From Dipylidium caninum (Eukaryota > Platyhelminthes > Cestoda > Cyclophyllidea > Dipylidiidae), in NCBI GenBank assembly GCA_017562135.1, contig QEYB01001249.1, positions 124,001 through 188,000 of the forward strand: a DNA stretch of 64,000 nt, written 5' to 3'. The stretch's first letter is position 1. The number at the start of each line of letters is the position of its first letter. Positions 49,213 through 61,000 of this stretch are shown piece after piece. Under the pieces are notes generated by a model that ran no database searches, was not told where the DNA came from, and saw nothing but the letters and a program-made list of their open reading frames with translations. The translations under genes were made by a program, and so were the position numbers.

Positions 49213-51360
49213 ATGAATCGCGATGATCGTAATGTCACCACTCGTCTGTGCCATACAGCCTGTTGCATGAGGGCTTTCGGAGACCTTGCCTGCTTCCTTA
49301 GTCTGGTAACGCATTTGAGTCCCACCTCCTCCATTTTTATCCTTGGCAATATATCTTATCCGACTTTTTTGTGAATTAAAAATCGCATTTTTTTGCGGAT
49401 CCTAATCTTGTTTATGTTTATTCAACCCTTTTCAGTTGTGTGGAATTTGCCTTTTTGTGGTTTGTCTGATGGCTATTTATACGCACGGCGAGGTAACCAA
49501 AGGTTTCGGGATGAGTATCTACTACGGCTTGTACGCTGTACTCTTCTCCAGCCTCTGCACAATATGTACTGCGTTGTTTGGGATATGTGGCATGTCCGCG
49601 AAAAACCGCTTCTTTTTGATTCTGGTGAGTTTTGATTTTGCTCCAATATCGAGTCAAATACAACAAGGAGAAGGGACATGTTCAGATAGGGGGATTAGTG
49701 CTCCATAGTATGCGCCATGTGCTGGCACATGAGGTTGTTCCCAACTGCCTTATTGCAGATTTCATTCATCCACTTAATCTTAAGCTATGTGCCTGCTCGG
49801 AATTATCGATTCTTCCATTCAATTTCTATCGGTGTCGAATCCACCTGCCCAAAAACTGCGATATTCCTCCTGCTTAGGGCAAATATATATATATACTTTT
49901 TGCGTTCACAGCTTGTCGTAGGATCAACACTCCTGATCTTCATTCTCCTGATCGGGCTAGTTTTTGTTTTGGCTTTTCCCTACTCCGTAAGTCTACCCTT
50001 GCGCTCGCCTTTAATATCAAACCTTTCATAAATTTATAGAACATACTTCCCTTGCAGTCCGTGGAGGCGGTTAGAACAGTAATGGTAAGGACCCTCAAGG
50101 AGAAGTACGGGACCTTTGCTATAGCCACCACGGCCTGGGACTACCTCCAAAGTTATCTACTCTGCTGTGCTGTCGACGACAATGGATGGAATGTCTGGCA
50201 AGAGTCGAATTGGTTCCTCGATGAAAACTCTCTTCTCCTTGACAACTCCCAGACAATTCCAGGTTTGTAGCGCCATGCTGAGCCTATTCTCTTCACCCTT
50301 GGCGCAGTTAGCGTTGATTTACCACGCGGATATCGCGACATTGCATTTCAACATGCAATATTGCACTCCTCCTCAGCTCAGCAGGATCTTATTAAGAAAT
50401 TGTTATTCCAATCAAACCCCTAGACGTTGCAAGTCATGTTGACGCATTAAAGTGAGAAAAGGTTGGCCATTTGCTAAATCACAGCCGTGCTACGTCGGTA
50501 ACCTTTCAAAGTGATTTACATACTCCCTGATAATATTCTTACAATAGGACAAAAGCATGCACTGACAGTGGGTTAACGCCCACAATGAGTAAACACTGTC
50601 ACTGGGAGACAAATAAATACAAACTTGAGGAACCTAATTGTTAACAAAACGGAAAGAAAATCCTACCTAACGTATTTTGAGTAGAAGAGACATTCCATTT
50701 GTACCAATTACAAGTAACTGAAAAAAACAAATTAATGATACACTGATATTGGAAATCATTAAGCAGTATTACGTAGCTCCCTAGTGCAGAGTCAAGAACT
50801 TGACCTATGTAGAAGAGGCCATCGACAAAAATTAGCATATTCTGGCGCGAATCCCGCCGCCGGACATGCGGCAAGAAATGAGAATAGCTAAGGCACAACT
50901 GAAAAGCCGCAACACCAAAAAAGTACTTCAATGTCGCGGTTGATACCGGTTCCCTTACCTACTGAAATCAACCTGACCGTAAGACAGCTTAACAACAGTT
51001 GGTCAAGTGCAATCCTACTCGTTCCAGCCACAAATCCAGCATTCATAATGGTTCCCAAATCATGCTGTTACCGGAAGATCGATTACCTCACACGGCAATT
51101 AACGAACGAATATACGAATCTTGGGCAATGCCAAAATTGGCAATACGGGCCACCGAAGTTCAGAGACGGAGCACACAACACCGCCCTCTACTACAGGGTA
51201 AGATTGTAATGTCCTAAATCCGTTTTGGTAGGGATGTCTCTCTACGATTAAAGCCTACATCAAGAGATACAGCTTCTGGATCACTATTTTCGGTTCGACT
51301 ACACTCTTTTTCCTGTTACTGTCGCTGGCAACTGCATGCATTGCACTCTGCCGGAACTGA
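49213..51360 (+). CDS. Tetraspanin
   Basis: Tetraspanins are four-pass membrane proteins that organise membrane microdomains; in flatworms some are abundant on the tegument. Exons: 49213-49305, 49436-49624, 49912-49986, 50058-50262, 51028-51197 (an alternative in-phase acceptor lies about 9 bp later), 51232-51360 (TGA). Phases agree, giving about 286 residues. Four hydrophobic segments are seen: about residues 22-45, 55-80, 95-118 and 260-283. The large extracellular loop has paired cysteines in LLCCAVDDNGWNVW (about 155-156), VPKSCC (about 200-201), then single cysteines in GQCQNW and GC. The canonical CCG is CCA here. The next gene, P2, is convergent, with 197 bp between stops. Confidence 0.9.
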
Positions 51361-51557
51361 ACACGAACAAGAAAAGCATATGCCTCCATTGTACCTCGCA
51401 ATAGATAAAACAATGTCAGAAATAATAGACAACAATAAGATATTTTGTTTACTACTACTTAGTCTGACGCTAAAATGGGATGACGTATAAAGAAACAAGC
51501 CAACCTGTTGTATTTAAGAGAACAGAATTCACACTGGTTCCTTTAATTTGCAAAAAG

Positions 51558-51943
51558 TTAGTCAAAGAGACTGAAACCCATATCAGCATCGGATTCTTCG
51601 GACTCCTCCTTCTCTTCGACGGGAGCAGCGGGTGCTTTAATTTCAGGCTTCGCAACCTCAGAAGGAGCGGAGGTAGCCGTTGCGCCAGTGGCGGCAGCTG
51701 GGGCAACGCCAAAAGAAAGACCACCCATCTTCTCTTTGCCGGCATTGATTAAATCATGCATATTTTTACCGTGCATCTGGCTGACGACCTACGAGAATTA
51801 ACTGCCAACGTTGCACTTGCCAAATTAACACGCTCTTGCTCACATTCAATACCAACTGAACTTAAGATGTTCTTAATATCAGACTCTTGAGGCCGACTGA
51901 TTCCGCCGAGCTGCGCTAGCAGATACGCTGCTAAATACCGCAT
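51558..51943 (-). CDS. RPLP2: 60S acidic ribosomal protein P2
   Basis: P2 pairs with P1 on the ribosomal stalk to recruit elongation factors. Exon 1 is 51821-51943 and exon 2 is 51558-51788 (TAA), giving 117 residues, a normal length for P2. The N-terminus MRYLAAYLLAQLGG, the middle VVSQMHGKNMHDLINAGKEK, an alanine-rich hinge and the acidic tail ESEESDADMGFSLFD are all diagnostic. The intron 51789-51820 is just 32 bp and starts with GC, not GT; only this boundary yields the exact family length. A pyrimidine-rich stretch (CGTGTCCTCCTCGTT) lies directly before the ATG, as expected for a ribosomal-protein leader. Confidence 0.95.
51789..51820 (-). other. 32 bp GC-AG intron in RPLP2
   Basis: On the gene strand the sequence runs TTG|GCAAGT...CGTAG|GTCGTC. 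Reading through shifts the frame (32 is not a multiple of 3) and soon reaches a stop. A 28 bp GT-AG alternative is out of frame, and a 14 bp one leaves six extra residues. Hence the GC donor is the best explanation. Confidence 0.8.
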
Positions 51944-52854
51944 AACGAGGAGGACACGTTAATATTTCAAGCAAAAGGGCGTTCGGTCCTAGTAGGCAAT
52001 TAAAACAAAATGAAGTAGGGATCAGGAAGCAAACGGCAAAGATATATCATAAGGAAACTATAAATTGTAAAGACTTTGAGCATTAGATTAACCTTTTGAA
52101 GAAACCGGAAACGAAAAAGATGTTAACAAATCGCAAAGACTTTAATGCGTGGATAATGGATCATGCATTCAGCGAATTCGAATTTTCATCAAAAAATCAG
52201 ATATATTGATGTATTAAATATTAATGTAGCACAATTCAAGCGGTAATAACTTTCGGATAACCCGAGAAATTTCACTCGCTCACCATGCCCACATCATTAA
52301 TTTCTCTTCGAAAACTCCAATCTAGAACGTGATTTACTCATAAACAGACAGGTGACACTATTTGTGAATCCGCTGGATTCAAATTTATTAAAATGAACAG
52401 GTCTAGTCCGTAATAAAAGGCGACGTGTTCTGCAGTTGCCTTGATGTTATCACACATTTCCTTATAATGCCGTGCATTTCGGTTTCAAAACCTACCATCG
52501 GGCTTCTATAGTTATTGTCTCATAAAATATACCAATTAATATGTTTATAGTGGCGGAACCCGAAGCGTAAGTGCGCTATCCATATTGGTGCAGAACGCAA
52601 ATTTTTTAAGAACTTAATTTGCTGTGAATTATTGAAATTTATACAACCTTCTTTTTGGCTTGTTTTAATCTACCGATGCGCTTTATATAGGCGACCCGGC
52701 GGACCCATTTATTCAGTTTGTCCCCACCATGTAAATTTTGCCTTGTGTGGTTTTCAATAAACTCCAGCATTTCTTGTTTCCAGCTTCACCTCTCTATTGG
52801 CATTTTGTTTGTTTTTTTCACTCTGTTTAAGAGCTTTGAACTTTTACTTTTGAT
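51944..52854. other. Divergent region between RPLP2 and CBS
   Basis: This 911 bp AT-rich stretch separates the P2 start (-) from the CBS start (+) and presumably contains both promoters. No coding exon, TATA box or repeat was recognised. Confidence 0.5.
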
Positions 52855-55800
52855 ATGTTTTTTTGTTTGAGGACTGACCGCAAGCTCCATTTGTGCCCTA
52901 TGCGTCCAGATGCTCCGAGTAAATGCACCTTCGATGCGTCCAAACCGGACGTCCTTTCGCCCCATCATCATGAGAAGCCGTAAATTTGTTTGAAATTTTT
53001 TATTATTTTTATGTAATTTATTAGGTCTAAACGTCCCGTCATTGCTTCATCTATCTTGGATATTGTGGGTAATACGCCACTCGTAAGACTGAATAGAATA
53101 CCGAAAGAGGAAGGCGTCACGTGTGAAATTTGTAAGCCTTGCACTACTGATCCTTATTTTAACTTAACATATTTAATGGTCCTGCATCTTATAGAAAGCT
53201 TATGCTTATTAACGCCGCAAAAGTAATATTGTTTTCTTTTCAACTTTTTAAAATTCTTTTCCAACCCGCTCCATTTTTGGAATTTAAGTGATTTTTTTAT
53301 TTTAGTGGCCAAATGTGAGTATTTCAATCCTGGCGGTAGTGTCAAAGATCGAATTGCCAAACGCATGGTGGAGGAGGGTGAACGAAGTGAAAATTACCAG
53401 CCAGGTCACTCAATTGTTGAGCCAACTTCAGGCAATACAGGTATTTTTTTGAAACCTTTTAGTGTTACAATTAAGAGTGGTATTGCTTTTTTTTCTTTTT
53501 CCTATAGGAATTGGAGTGGCTTTAGTATCCGCAGTCAAAAACTACAAATGCACCATCGTGATGCCGGACAAGATGAGTCAAGAGAAGGTAGATTCCTAAC
53601 CCCAACCCCAACTCCTCCATCTCCAACTCCCTACCTTGCGTTCCTTCTTCTTTTTTTTTCTCAAGCAAATAACCCTGAAAGCTCTTGGTGCTAATGTTGT
53701 TCGTACACCTCGTGAGGCGTTATTCGAAGAACCTGACTCGCACTTTCAACGATCCGTCACGATTTGTGAGGAAATAGGCCCAACTGCCCATATTCCCAAC
53801 CAATATATCAATAAGTACAATCCAATTGCTCATTTCGACACCACCGGTCAGGAAATCCTTGACGCCTGTGCTGATGGCGAACCTGATGGTAACCACGAAT
53901 TGACATGATCGTTTGTGGCGCTGGCACGGGTGGTACAATTTCGGGAATTGGTGCCCTCTTTAAACTGAAACTTCCTTCGTGCCAGGTAGGTTGACAGCAT
54001 TAATCCCCTCGACCAAACTTTTCATTGCAAACAAAGTTTTCATAAATACGTAAACACACCCAAGTGGAGCCATCGGCAACATTTCCATTTCAGCCACTTG
54101 CCTATTTTTTTTATCCCTTTGAACTTCACCTTTCTAGCAACTAAACAAGTGGTTGAAGTTCCCCTTCGTCATTTTGTTTTTCACTTTCTATTTACTATTT
54201 TAGTCACAATTATTGAATGTGCATAATCCATCGTCCCAATTTTGGGTTGAAATAGTTGACGCCTTAAGACCATTCGATACAATAAGTCCCACCGAACCAT
54301 TCATTTGTTACACTACGGAAAAGATGGAAGGAAGGAAGGAATGAGAGGAATAATTGTAGCCACCCTTCTATTAACTGTGGACACTTTATTCACCCCTATG
54401 TCACATATGTGTGACGTGTATTTCTCCTATCTGTCTACTTAGACTGTGGCGGTGGATCCGCAGGGTTCTGTGCTCTCCACTGCCTCTCTCGGTTGTCTTA
54501 AGAAACACCACGACTTCGAGGTGGAGGGTATCGGCTACGAGTTTGTACCCACTGTCTTGAATAACAACTTCATCGACCACTGGATCCGTGTCCCAGATAA
54601 TGAGTCTTTCCAGATGGCTCGACGACTAATTCGTTCGGAAGGCCTCCTCGTCGGTGGGTTCCTCTTTCCGTTTCCCTATCTCCTCTCTTTCCACCGCTTT
54701 CGATGGCGTCTGTCTCTTGGACGCTTCCATCTTCCCTCAAAGTCACAGAGCGTAGAGAGAATTATTATAATTCTTTACTTAAAGCGAAGCGATCCCCCCA
54801 AGGGGGTTTGAAGTGTAGAGAATCTACTTGTCCGAAAATATCTCATCCTCGTGAATGCGCACGGGTGAAATCGGCTGTGTTGTGCTTTGATGTGTTGCAA
54901 TCATTTTCAGTAAGTCGAAGTCGTCGCTTTCACACACACTACTTCGATAAGGATTATTCCATAACTTTCGAGAGACACATGTCTTTCCGGTCGACTTGTC
55001 ACCGATGAAGGCAAAAAAACATAAGTCACTTGAGAAAATGATCGCCCCGAAGTCTGTATCAGTTCTGTAGAAAGCCTTTCAGCTATAACACAGCCTACAA
55101 CCACACCAATCAAGTTTACCGCTTGTGTGTGTAAGCAAAACTGCCTATTAACCGTCTTTAACGGAAGTCCTTCATCATCTCTATCGGCACTTCGGCGGTG
55201 GTCTTTGTTTAATTACGATATTAATTTGATTTATCAGGTGGGAGTAGCGGAACCGTTGTCGCCGGTGCCATCAAAGCGATTAAACGCTTTAACCTGGGCG
55301 AAGGTCATCGGGTCGTAGTCCTTCTGGCCGACAGTTGTCACAACTATCAGTAAGCATTTATCTTACCTTGTATCTCTGTGCCGAGGTAATTAATTAAAAA
55401 AACTGTGATTTGGCACCACCGTCGTGTAAACACAATCATCAAAAGTGTCGGGTATGTGCGAGATGAGGGTTACCCTTCTCCGCTTCCTACCCGCTTCCTA
55501 CTCCGACTCCTCGCCTCATCCTGTGTGGGCGCCAAGTGTACGTGTGTGTACGTCGGCCTCTTCCGTACTAGTTGCGTGAGGCAGGTAGCCTCAACGAGTC
55601 AAAATTTCATAATGGGGGGGAGAGGGGGAAGGCAGAGATGGAGACTACAGTTATGACGTTGGAGGCGAGGTCGACTGTTTACTAAAGACCTTTAACGGCG
55701 GTGTGATGCAGGTGACTGCAATCGGGGCAGGCGTAAACGGCGACCGGATGCGTGGAATGGTAGGGTCGGGGCCAAATCATCCCACCGTTACTTGTTACGC

Positions 55801-56767
55801 AATCGCCAATAGTTTGTTGATACAATAGTGGCTTGACAATTTAAAATTAGAAGTTCAGACACTGTGTACTCTCCACTATTCTTCGTCTGTCGCTGTCCGA
55901 CGATTTTTAGACTCTCTTCACTTTCAGCTCCAAGTTCCTGTCAGACGGATGGATGATTTCCAATGAATTCTTGCCTCTCAAGACAGGCGACTACTTCAGT
56001 GAGAAGTGAGTTATTCTATAGCACCGTCTACAATGCATCCTTGAAGCGGAAATTTATACTTAATATTTTCTTATTTTAGTTTGCTCAACATGTCCGTGGG
56101 CGATTTTATGGACAGTTTGAGTGAGACGAAGAAGCTGTTACCGCAAATCGACCACAAGTGCACATTGAAAGAGTCAGGACGTTGCACTTCGGGAAAATTG
56201 TCGATGGTTGTTCGGGAGTAAGTTGAAGCGCCTCCTTGTTCACTGGAAATGTCGATTAGACGTTCTTGGCACCCACGAGAACTTCAAGCGTCACCCTCAC
56301 ACTTCTCGTAGTTCCCCTGAAGTTTCCTCCTCCCATTCCACTCCTCACTGCTGGCCTTTTTTAGCGGCAATTTCGTCGGCGTCTACGATCCCAAACTAAT
56401 AGTGCCAAAAATCCTTAGTGGTGAGGCGTCTTCAACCGATAAAGTTGGTCATTTTATGGAAAAGTCCCACAAACGGGTACGTTCACACACCTTCCCCCAT
56501 TTTTAAGCCTTGGCTGATTCGCTTCAACTTAACTTTTTTCTCTCCTACAACTTTCTGTGCCCAGGTAACTAAAGAGGACCCAATGTCGTTGGTGCTGCGT
56601 TACCTGGCCCACTTCGCCTACGTAATCGTTGTTGGAAAGGATATTCACGACGGTTAGGAGCTGTCATTTCTCACGTCATGGCTTAACACCATTTGATTTA
56701 ATCGCCTTCTCTTTATTTAGGCGCCTACGCCATTACCTATTCGGACATTCTGGCCGGTGGGAACTAA
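52855..56767 (+). CDS. CBS: Cystathionine beta-synthase
   Basis: CBS condenses serine and homocysteine to cystathionine (PLP-dependent, cytosolic). Exons: 52855-52979, 53025-53131, 53306-53440, 53508-53587, 53666-53985, 54443-54653, 55238-55349, 55928-56005, 56080-56217, 56365-56476, 56565-56652, 56721-56767. This gives about 517 residues. The heme-binding N-terminus is present: RPDAPSKC then SPHHH, with the same 13-residue Cys-to-His spacing as human CBS. The PLP lysine is in GGSVKDRI (about residue 91), followed by PTSGNTG, GTGGT and [13 protein letters not shown]. The C-terminus has the two-CBS-domain regulatory region ([29 protein letters not shown]). One base is missing near 53898-53901; adding an A restores the frame. 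The human CPGC motif reads LPSC here. An internal ATG at 52900 is an alternative start. Confidence 0.94.
54400..54415. promoter_or_regulatory. GTCAC-N6-GTGAC dyad, copy 5
   Basis: GTCACATATGTGTGAC lies in the CBS intron 53986-54442, 28 bp before the exon that starts at 54443. It differs from the perfect palindrome of copy 3 at one central position. Confidence 0.4.
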
Positions 56768-58064
56768 ATCTAGACCGGTAGAGCGAGGAAGCTCAATAAT
56801 TACCCGATTTTTTTCTTAGACCTCAGTCCAATTGTCTCTCCCTGATTCTTGGTCCCAAACAGCAAAAAAATTGTTCTCCCAGACTTCTACCTTCCCTTAC
56901 CTGACGATGATTGGGAGAAGGCGTTGACTATCTTGGATTTAACACTTTCACCGATAAGCCGAAACTCCTCATTTAATTGAAAGAAGCCCTTTCCCAGACA
57001 CGAAGCGGGTTTAGGGGACCAAAATTCCCCACCGGCAGACGAGGACGCACGATTTTCCCCCGTCTACTTGCCTGTCCACAGTCTGACAGGTTTAATGAAA
57101 AGAGAAGGTTGGGTGTAATTACAAAACTGCGGTCATTTTTTCTACGGTGGTGCTGTTACCGTGACCGACGCGTCACACAGACATCGGGTCAGAAGGCGTT
57201 AATGTCGGGAATAATCGGTCGTAGAAGGTGTTGAGGGAGATGGAGAGAAGGGTTAGTCAGCAAGTAAGGTCAATCCGACCTTACATTACTGCGGCCACTA
57301 AAATTGCCGGGTCCGTTACATGTGTGTCGCCGAGACACTCCCTCACCTATGAAGCGAACCTTATGGGAGGAGGAGGAATGCAAACGGTTGTCAAACCTAC
57401 TCCGACAGTTAATGAGGTCCCAGGTATAGAGGGAGGACGTGGAACGGTGTGAACAGAGGGGTCAGAGCTGTTACTACAGGCAGCCTCATCCTCCCGCCCA
57501 AAACCCCTTCTCCCCCTCCTCCTATCGCGTCATTTAGTTGACACCGGTGAAATGGGCACATACACACACAAATATAAATAAATATATTTCGAAAATGAGG
57601 TTTTCCTCGATCATAACTCACGGTTTTAACACGGACACCCTTCACTCCCTCTCCACTCTCCCCCACCTTGAGCAGACATGAACACAGAATAAACATTTGG
57701 CGGGCGGGGGGGGAGGTGAGGCGCAAGAGGAAGGGTGTGTTGAGTGGAAAATTCCGGTAAGTAGGTCCCGAAAGGGAGGAGAGTGTGGCCGGGAGAGAGC
57801 GTAAAAACACTAAGGGAGGGAGAGGAACAGTACGGGGGCGTGGAGGAAGATGGTACCATCGCCAACACGAGCAGCACTCGTGGCCGTCGTGACGGTAGCA
57901 CATTGAATAGGAAGAGTCGAAAGTGGGGACCTAGCACATGTAGAATTTTACATCCTCATATCACACACACCCACACAAATAGACACAGACAGTAAATTGA
58001 GACACTGAGATGACAGGAGGTAGGAGAGGTGGGTGGAGCGAAAGTAGGCAAATGGAGGAAGGGG
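56768..58064. other. Convergent region between CBS and the ABCG gene
   Basis: About 1.3 kb between the CBS stop (+) and the ABCG stop (-). Several frames are open but are proline/serine-rich shadows of purine-rich sequence around 57600-57900. It should hold both 3' untranslated regions; nothing else is recognised. Confidence 0.5.
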
Positions 58065-61000
58065 TTAGGTGGGATTGCGAGCACGCCACTTGAGGACGAA
58101 GAGACAAAGGAGACGGAGGAAGAAGAAGAAGACCATGAGGATAACTATATCGACACCGAAGTGGTACTGACTAATATTCAGTAGACTAAGCACTGATTGC
58201 GGTTCTCTCAAACACGGCAGCGTCGAACTGACTCTCGGCTTCTTCGCACAACTCATCTCGCTCCTATTGTTCCCATATATTCCCTGCCAAGAGAGAAGTT
58301 GGGGTAACTTTTGACCTTTATTTATTCCAACTAACCTTCATTGAGCCCTCAAAAGCGTAGCGAACGAAGGAGCTGTAGGAGATCCATTGCAGATATTTGG
58401 GGATGGTGTCGAGGGTGATGAAGAAGCCAGAGAAGAGAATGATCGGAATGCCCGTGGCTGGACCCAGGAAGACAGAGACCTGGTGGAGTGGAAGTTAAGA
58501 GGAGACTCGGGCGTTGGAGTGGGATAAACCCATGTCACCATGAGGGGTTTACATACCTCAAGGTCAGTTGCTGCACCAATGAGAAGGCCCTGTGCCTGAG
58601 CCACTAGAGCTGTCAACACCAACATTGTGAGGAATGTCATAAACCGGTTAAAATCCAACGGTTGATCTGTCATGAAGTAGGCAATCACGCCGTAAATAAT
58701 TGCAAAGACTACCTGAAATGGGCGGGAAAGAGGAGAGTCAATAAAAAAACGTGCAATCACACATACAAATACACACGCCATAGATGCGTGACGTCCGACT
58801 GAGAAGTAGCTCAAGCATTGAGTGGTGAAGGCCATTAAGGGATCACGTTGACATCTTTAGTGTGGTGAGTGGTGAGGAGATTTCGGGACAGAGAGCCGTA
58901 ACGCTGAACACGACATCTACAGAGGCTACTCTGCCATCGGGCAACATCTCCTTCCTCTCTGGCATGCTCTCACAGGCAATGCGACGACCATTGGTCATTT
59001 CTCCAACTATTTCCTTTGTCAACAACTCCCGCATTAGCGAGGCTTTGAAAAAGTTCGGAAGAGAGGGGATAAAGGGCAATGGAGGCAGTGGGACAGAAAT
59101 GGGGTGAGCAGAGCGGGAGGAGGATCGACTTGCCTGGAAGGGGAGATCAGCAAATGTTTTTGCGAAATAGTATGCGCGCACACTGTACCAGTAGTTGAGG
59201 TGCTCTGTCACAAAGACGCGCATTTCCAATGGGACTGAAAGGTGAAATAAGGGAAGTCAGAGATAAGCGCAAACTTAGTCCACTCATCTCGCTTTCTCCA
59301 CATGTCTGTACACACATACGCACAGCAACCGACCCACCCACCCGCCCACACAGATGGGATTACTTGGAGGAGAAATTTCCCTAACCACCTGAACCAATGA
59401 GAGTCTAGCTCGCTCCCGATTGGTGAATCAAGTGGGAAAGGTGGATTTGGTGAAGAGCTTCAACCGACGGCGGTTGCGCGGACTCTAACGTCGGGAAAGA
59501 TGACAAGACGATATGTGTGACATCTCGTGGTAGATAACGTGGTGATGGAGGCAGTGGTGGTTGTGGGAGTAGCTGTGGGGAAGAGGGCGCCTTATATGTC
59601 ACATCAAACAAAAGTGCTTGATGAACCTGTGGTACTCATTTCCATTGACTTGCCGATTTTTTGTGCCATGTGAGATACACCACCAGATTAGCGGTTGAAA
59701 TATTCTTTAAAGTGGTGAAGAATAAAACATGTAAGACACGTCGAGTCGAAACTTAAGCTAGTGTCAAGGAGGAACTCACATGTCATGACGGTGGACATGA
59801 GAGCGGAGAACATGATGAAAAGAAGGGAGAAGAAGATGCAGGCGGCATTGTTAATCACCTGGAAGCCATTTATTGCCGACATTGAAGTAGAGCAGTCCAA
59901 TCAGGATACCGACGCCAATGTGGGCCAGCAAACGAAGGCGTGTTAGGGTCTGGACAGGCAGGAAGGGAGCAGGACGGAAGCGAGAATGAGTGGAGTCGAC
60001 ACAGGAAGATTCCCACAAAAAGTACGCCCACACCCACACATACAAAAACTCGTCAATTTAGTTCAAGAAATCTTCCTGAAGCCGAGAATTATGCGATGCA
60101 TTTGCGCCCTCCTCTTCCTCGACAATGTGGTTGAATTAGCCAGGAGGGTTGTGATTCTAGAGAAGTTTTTTTTTCTCCGACTTGGGTGAGACCGTCCACC
60201 ACCTCGTCGAGACATTCAGGCATTCATGTTAATTACTGTCTGCATATGCGCACAAAAGAAGCGTCTACATTAATCGCCTTGGCTGTTCTCGAGTCGATGT
60301 TACAAGTTCGTTAGGAGTCTGAACAAGTTGATCGGTTGCTAAGGCGACAGGATGCACCCAACTGTCATGAGCAGTCAAAGCAGACTCGACTTGTACTAAT
60401 CAATACCCCTCTTCCCCCCCCCCAACCCCCCGCCGGACTTTTCGGGACGCCTCTTATCGAACCGACAGTCATAGAAATTGTCCTCACGATGGTTCGAGTG
60501 GTGTTCTTCCTGTCGACAATGTAATTATGTCTAGCCAATGAAGTAGGGAATCAAATACTTGTCACCCACCAACTCCCATCATTAGGAATTTGACAGGATG
60601 GACACAGAACGTCCACCCTGAAACGTCACTTGGGTGTCTGCCGTCAGGGCAGACGGTTTGGGAGCGGGATGGGGGACGAGGCGCGGCTATTCAATTTGGA
60701 AAAATGACAGAAGGCGATGGGGAGAGGAGAAGAGCAAAAGTGTACACCCACCTTATCACGCCAAATGCAAAGGAGAGTCCGTTTCGTCAGAATGCGGGTC
60801 TGATGGAAAAGGCCAACGTCGAACGAGTGTCCGCCCAATTCGTTCTTCATTAAATCCACCACAGGCCACAGGAGAACAGGAAATGACGGCATAGTGGATA
60901 AAAGACGATTATTAGACCGAGGGAGAAAAGAAGGCTGTAGGGGTGGGGGATAGGGACGAAGAAGTGGGGATGTCACCTACTCTACTTGTCATTAAGTACA

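Noticed and set aside
56080..56217. A frame break in CBS exon 9
   Set aside because: Reading to the GGGA|GTAAGT donor in the original frame joins correctly to the next exon (VVRD-GNFVGVY), so no break is needed.
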